In this document: positions 5,799 through 7,113 of the stretch, in pieces
Position numbering within the stretch: the stretch's first letter is position 1
Layout: every line of letters starts with the position of its first letter
Assembly (NCBI GenBank): GCA_915275065.1
Contig: CAJZGD010000129.1
Location: 1-7,113, forward strand
DNA: 7,113 nucleotides
Direction of reading: 5' to 3'
Source of the DNA: an uncultured Corynebacterium sp.
GTDB taxonomy: Bacteria; Actinomycetota; Actinomycetes; Mycobacteriales; Mycobacteriaceae
Program-made: the position numbers and the translations under genes
Notes under the pieces: generated by a model
What the model was told of the DNA's origin: nothing
Databases searched by the model: none
What the model saw: only the letters and a program-made list of their open reading frames with translations

Positions 5799-6092
5799 AC
5801 TACCCCGTTCCTTCCAAAAGAATCCACACGACCAATAATCGTATAAAAATACCGTTGTCATGCCCGGTTCCGTCATACAGGCGGGGGTGTCCACAGGTTT
5901 GATAGCACCCCCATCGTGGGCTGTTTGCTCATCAATACCCACGGCTGGTGGGCGGAGAATTCCGACAACCTAGGGGAAATCGGGGGAGGGTAATGGTTGG
6001 GGGAGAACGGTAAAAACCACTGGTAACGGCGGGTTATGCCGATAACATTTGCCATTGCGGCATGGGAGCTGCCCCGCATGGAGGTGATCGGT
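5799..6092. other. Intergenic region with small inverted repeats
   Basis: No convincing gene occupies these 294 nt between divergent genes. They hold a GTAT-AAAA-ATAC motif (5841-5852) and a GGGGGTG (5883-5889) / CACCCCC (5906-5912) hairpin with a 16-nt loop. A GTTAT (6033-6037) / ATAAC (6042-6046) repeat with loop GCCG lies further right. One or more may be promoter or operator elements for the flanking genes, but no strong -10/-35 pair is evident. TAACAT (6043-6048) is the best, weak, plus-strand -10. Confidence 0.4.
6080..6092 (+). promoter_or_regulatory. Exceptionally strong Shine-Dalgarno sequence
   Basis: GGAGGTGATC (6080-6089) is complementary over 10 nt to the bacterial 16S 3' tail GATCACCTCC. 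It sits 8 nt (counted from the GGAGG core) before an ATG at 6093. This is the best ribosome site in the window and argues that the short frame it precedes is translated. Confidence 0.65.
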
Positions 6093-6206
6093 ATGGTCAT
6101 CCGACGAGGACTTTGTGGTTTCCGCCCGCAAAACGGCCTATCACATCCCCGAAATTATGTGACTTTAGACGTGTGGTTTGGAACAATGAGGATATGGCAA
6201 ATCTAG
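6093..6206 (+). CDS. Putative 37-residue leader or small ORF
   Basis: A frame of 37 codons (beginning MVIRRGLCGF, ending FGTMRIWQI) starts at an ATG with an ideally placed GGAGGTGATC. It ends with TAG at 6204-6206, overlapping the start of the next gene (ATG 6194) by 13 nt in another frame. The peptide is basic and aromatic-rich, with no signal peptide or run of one amino acid suggesting a particular attenuator. The downstream gene's own ribosome site is poorly spaced, so translation of this frame could feed it by coupling. Alternatively it is a chance frame within a leader that happens to carry the motif. I do not recognise the peptide. Confidence 0.45.
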   Translation: MVIRRGLCGFRPQNGLSHPRNYVTLDVWFGTMRIWQI

Positions 6207-6382
6207 AGAAAAAAGGTTACGTAGATCCGGGCTGGCCGAAACAAACACCTGGTGGCGGCCATTATGTTACGGAAGTCATTGCAAAATTCGCGGGTGCAAA
6301 CAGCCCCTACGGTGACGTGGAATTCCCGGTTCCCGCCGAGGAACTAGGATACGTTCACCCTTATACCCGCATCAATAAATAA
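6194..6382 (+). CDS. Small soluble protein of unknown function (62 aa)
   Basis: The 62-residue product is hydrophilic, with no signal peptide, helix-turn-helix or cysteine. It reads like a compact conserved protein: GYVDPGWP (8-15), a TPGGGHYV turn (18-25), an amphipathic segment EVIAKFAG, then SPYGDVEFPVPAEELGYVHPYTRI (37-60). The motif GYV[D/H]P occurs twice, near the two ends. The ATG at 6194 has GAGGA only 1 nt upstream, closer than ideal. Longer in-frame versions (GTG 6173, ATG 6062) have no ribosome site. Overlap with the well-initiated 37-codon frame suggests coupled translation. A strong hairpin follows. The function is not recognisable; similar small proteins may occur in other corynebacteria. 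Confidence 0.7.
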   Translation: MANLEKKGYVDPGWPKQTPGGGHYVTEVIAKFAGANSPYGDVEFPVPAEELGYVHPYTRINK

Positions 6383-6398
6383 CCACCCCACGCATGAC

Positions 6399-6438
6399 CG
6401 AGGCCGACATTCGACAGGAGCGTCGGCCTCGTCTTTGC
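6399..6438 (+). terminator. Intrinsic terminator after the 62-aa gene
   Basis: CGAGGCCGAC (6399-6408) and GTCGGCCTCG (6422-6431) form a perfect 10-bp GC-rich stem with a 13-nt loop, followed by TCTTTGCC. The T-tract is interrupted, but stem strength and position 17 nt after the stop codon support termination. It also lies just beyond the stop of the convergent EXLDI gene (6445) and could serve both. Confidence 0.75.
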
Positions 6439-6444
6439 CATGGG

Positions 6445-6807
6445 CTAAATATCGAGGTATTCGACGATTTCGTCCTGAGCCACCTTGGATGCTAACGACG
6501 CCAACACCGGGGTGGGAATGGTGCCATCGAGCTCGTTAAGGTTCGAACATATTTTCAGTACTGTAGATTCCGTAACGCCCTGCGGCATGGCGCGGTTTTC
6601 GTCTTCCCGCCAATAGCCTTCCCAATTGGGTCGAGTGTGCTGATGGAAGACAAAATTACCCTTGGTGGTGGTGTATATCCGCTGATGGGTGATGGTTGTT
6701 TGGTCGTCTGCCGGGATTGTGCGGCTGTAGATTTTTATCCCCTGGAAAACCTTTTGCTGGCGAATTCCGTCCTCAATGACTTTGAGCGTGATAGTAGAAA
6801 ACTCCAT
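6445..6807 (-). CDS. EXLDI family protein
   Basis: The 120-residue protein ends in VEYLDI, the exact C-terminal E-x-L-D-I signature (E116 to I120) that names the EXLDI family of Gram-positive bacteria. The middle fits that family as I remember it: a KVFQGIKIYSRT strand (19-30), RIYTTTKGNFVFHQHTRPNWEGYW (43-66) and a helical C-terminus. It is soluble and has no signal peptide. The biochemical role of EXLDI proteins is not established to my knowledge. The ATG at 6807 has GAGAGG only 1 nt upstream. It lies 11 nt after the stop of the preceding DUF4253 gene, so translational coupling in one operon is likely. The N-terminal ribbon-helix-like extension I recall in some members appears short or absent here. 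Confidence 0.82.
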   Translation of the reverse strand: MEFSTITLKVIEDGIRQQKVFQGIKIYSRTIPADDQTTITHQRIYTTTKGNFVFHQHTRPNWEGYWREDENRAMPQGVTESTVLKICSNLNELDGTIPTPVLASLASKVAQDEIVEYLDI

Positions 6808-6818
6808 ACCTCTCTATG

Positions 6819-7113
6819 CTAGTCCCACCAGAACGGCCAGAGCGGGCTGCCGCTTATCGCATTCAGGTAGCAGGGGAATTTCAATGTTCCCTGATCGAGA
6901 CTATCCGGGCAGAACACATAGTGTTCCAGGGTAAGGTTGACAAGCTCATCGTGGGTGAGCACAGCGAGTTGCTTTACGTCGCTGATGCTGAGGTCCATTT
7001 CCGCAAAGTTCAGGCTAGTGAGGAGGGCGCCGAAGCGGTCTTCCCAGCTGCGCAATACCGTGGAAACGCCGGCGCCGCTGTAATCATAGTTAATGGCGCC
7101 CGGCCACCCGATG
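6819..7113 (-). CDS. DUF4253 domain protein, C-terminal part (runs off window)
   Basis: The frame is open from the window end to TAG at 6819, giving 97 residues of a longer protein whose start lies beyond 7113. It contains LRSWEDRFGALLTSL, LEHYVFCPDSLDQGTLKFPCY and the terminal SPLWPFWWD. These match the hallmark C-terminal pattern of DUF4253 proteins as I remember it (RSWEDRFGA, EHFAFCPDN, then FWWD). A TTG at 7055 is a possible internal start, but the conserved domain extends upstream of it (IGWPGAINYDYSGAGVSTV), so the gene is treated as truncated by the window. Function is unknown. It heads a two-gene set with the EXLDI gene, which starts 11 nt after its stop. Confidence 0.82.
   Translation of the reverse strand, partial: IGWPGAINYDYSGAGVSTVLRSWEDRFGALLTSLNFAEMDLSISDVKQLAVLTHDELVNLTLEHYVFCPDSLDQGTLKFPCYLNAISGSPLWPFWWD

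Noticed and set aside
5799..5942. 48-residue N-terminal extension of the DUF3239-like protein
   Set aside because: It would start at a GTG without a ribosome site, and its sequence shows no signal peptide or domain. AGGA precedes the ATG at 5798.
6062..6193. Long form of the 62-aa protein starting at ATG 6062
   Set aside because: No ribosome site before 6062. The extension has low-complexity, non-protein-like content, and the strong Shine-Dalgarno in this stretch serves a different frame.
1..7113. CRISPR array, insertion sequence, tRNA gene or attachment site
   Set aside because: No regularly spaced repeats, no terminal inverted repeats with a transposase, no cloverleaf-like sequence and no integrase were seen by eye.

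Overview
The window looks like a chromosomal segment from a Corynebacterium-type actinomycete. It opens with the last ~53 nt of a 5S rRNA. Base composition is moderate GC, several promoters end in a TAnnnT-like -10, one transcript may be leaderless, and several proteins look like corynebacterial family members. I recognise these from memory; no search was run. I see no transposase, integrase, tRNA, CRISPR array or replication origin.

Left block (1-1200): the 5S 3' end is followed by a GC-rich 14-bp hairpin terminator. Converging on it from the minus strand is a TetR-family repressor gene (131-679), preceded by a gene for a 103-residue four-helix membrane protein (760-1071). Upstream of the membrane gene is a TTGACA promoter. 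A perfect 12-5-12 inverted repeat (1128-1156) overlaps its expected start site. The simplest reading is a self-contained cassette in which the TetR protein represses the membrane protein and probably itself.

Middle block (1198-4559): a two-domain ABC-F ATPase (minus) and a DHA2-type MFS transporter (plus) diverge from a short region with back-to-back promoters. ABC-F proteins act on ribosomes and DHA2 transporters usually export drugs, so the pair may form a two-layer drug or ribosome-stress defence. The substrate cannot be read from the sequence. The MFS transcript has a ~100-nt structured leader.

Right block (4560-7113): after an AT-rich 276-nt spacer comes a tiny secreted protein (82 aa, mature ~52 aa), a strong composite terminator, and a convergent two-helix membrane protein that I tentatively place in DUF3239. 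A 294-nt intergenic region follows. Next is a 62-residue protein preceded by an overlapping 37-codon frame with an exceptionally strong Shine-Dalgarno match. Last comes a minus-strand pair: the C-terminal part of a DUF4253 protein running off the window end, and an EXLDI-family protein 11 nt behind it.

The points most worth a second look are the TetR operator and membrane-protein cassette, the small secreted peptide, the overlapping small frames at 6093-6382, and the DUF4253-EXLDI pair. No single element here is clearly a new system.
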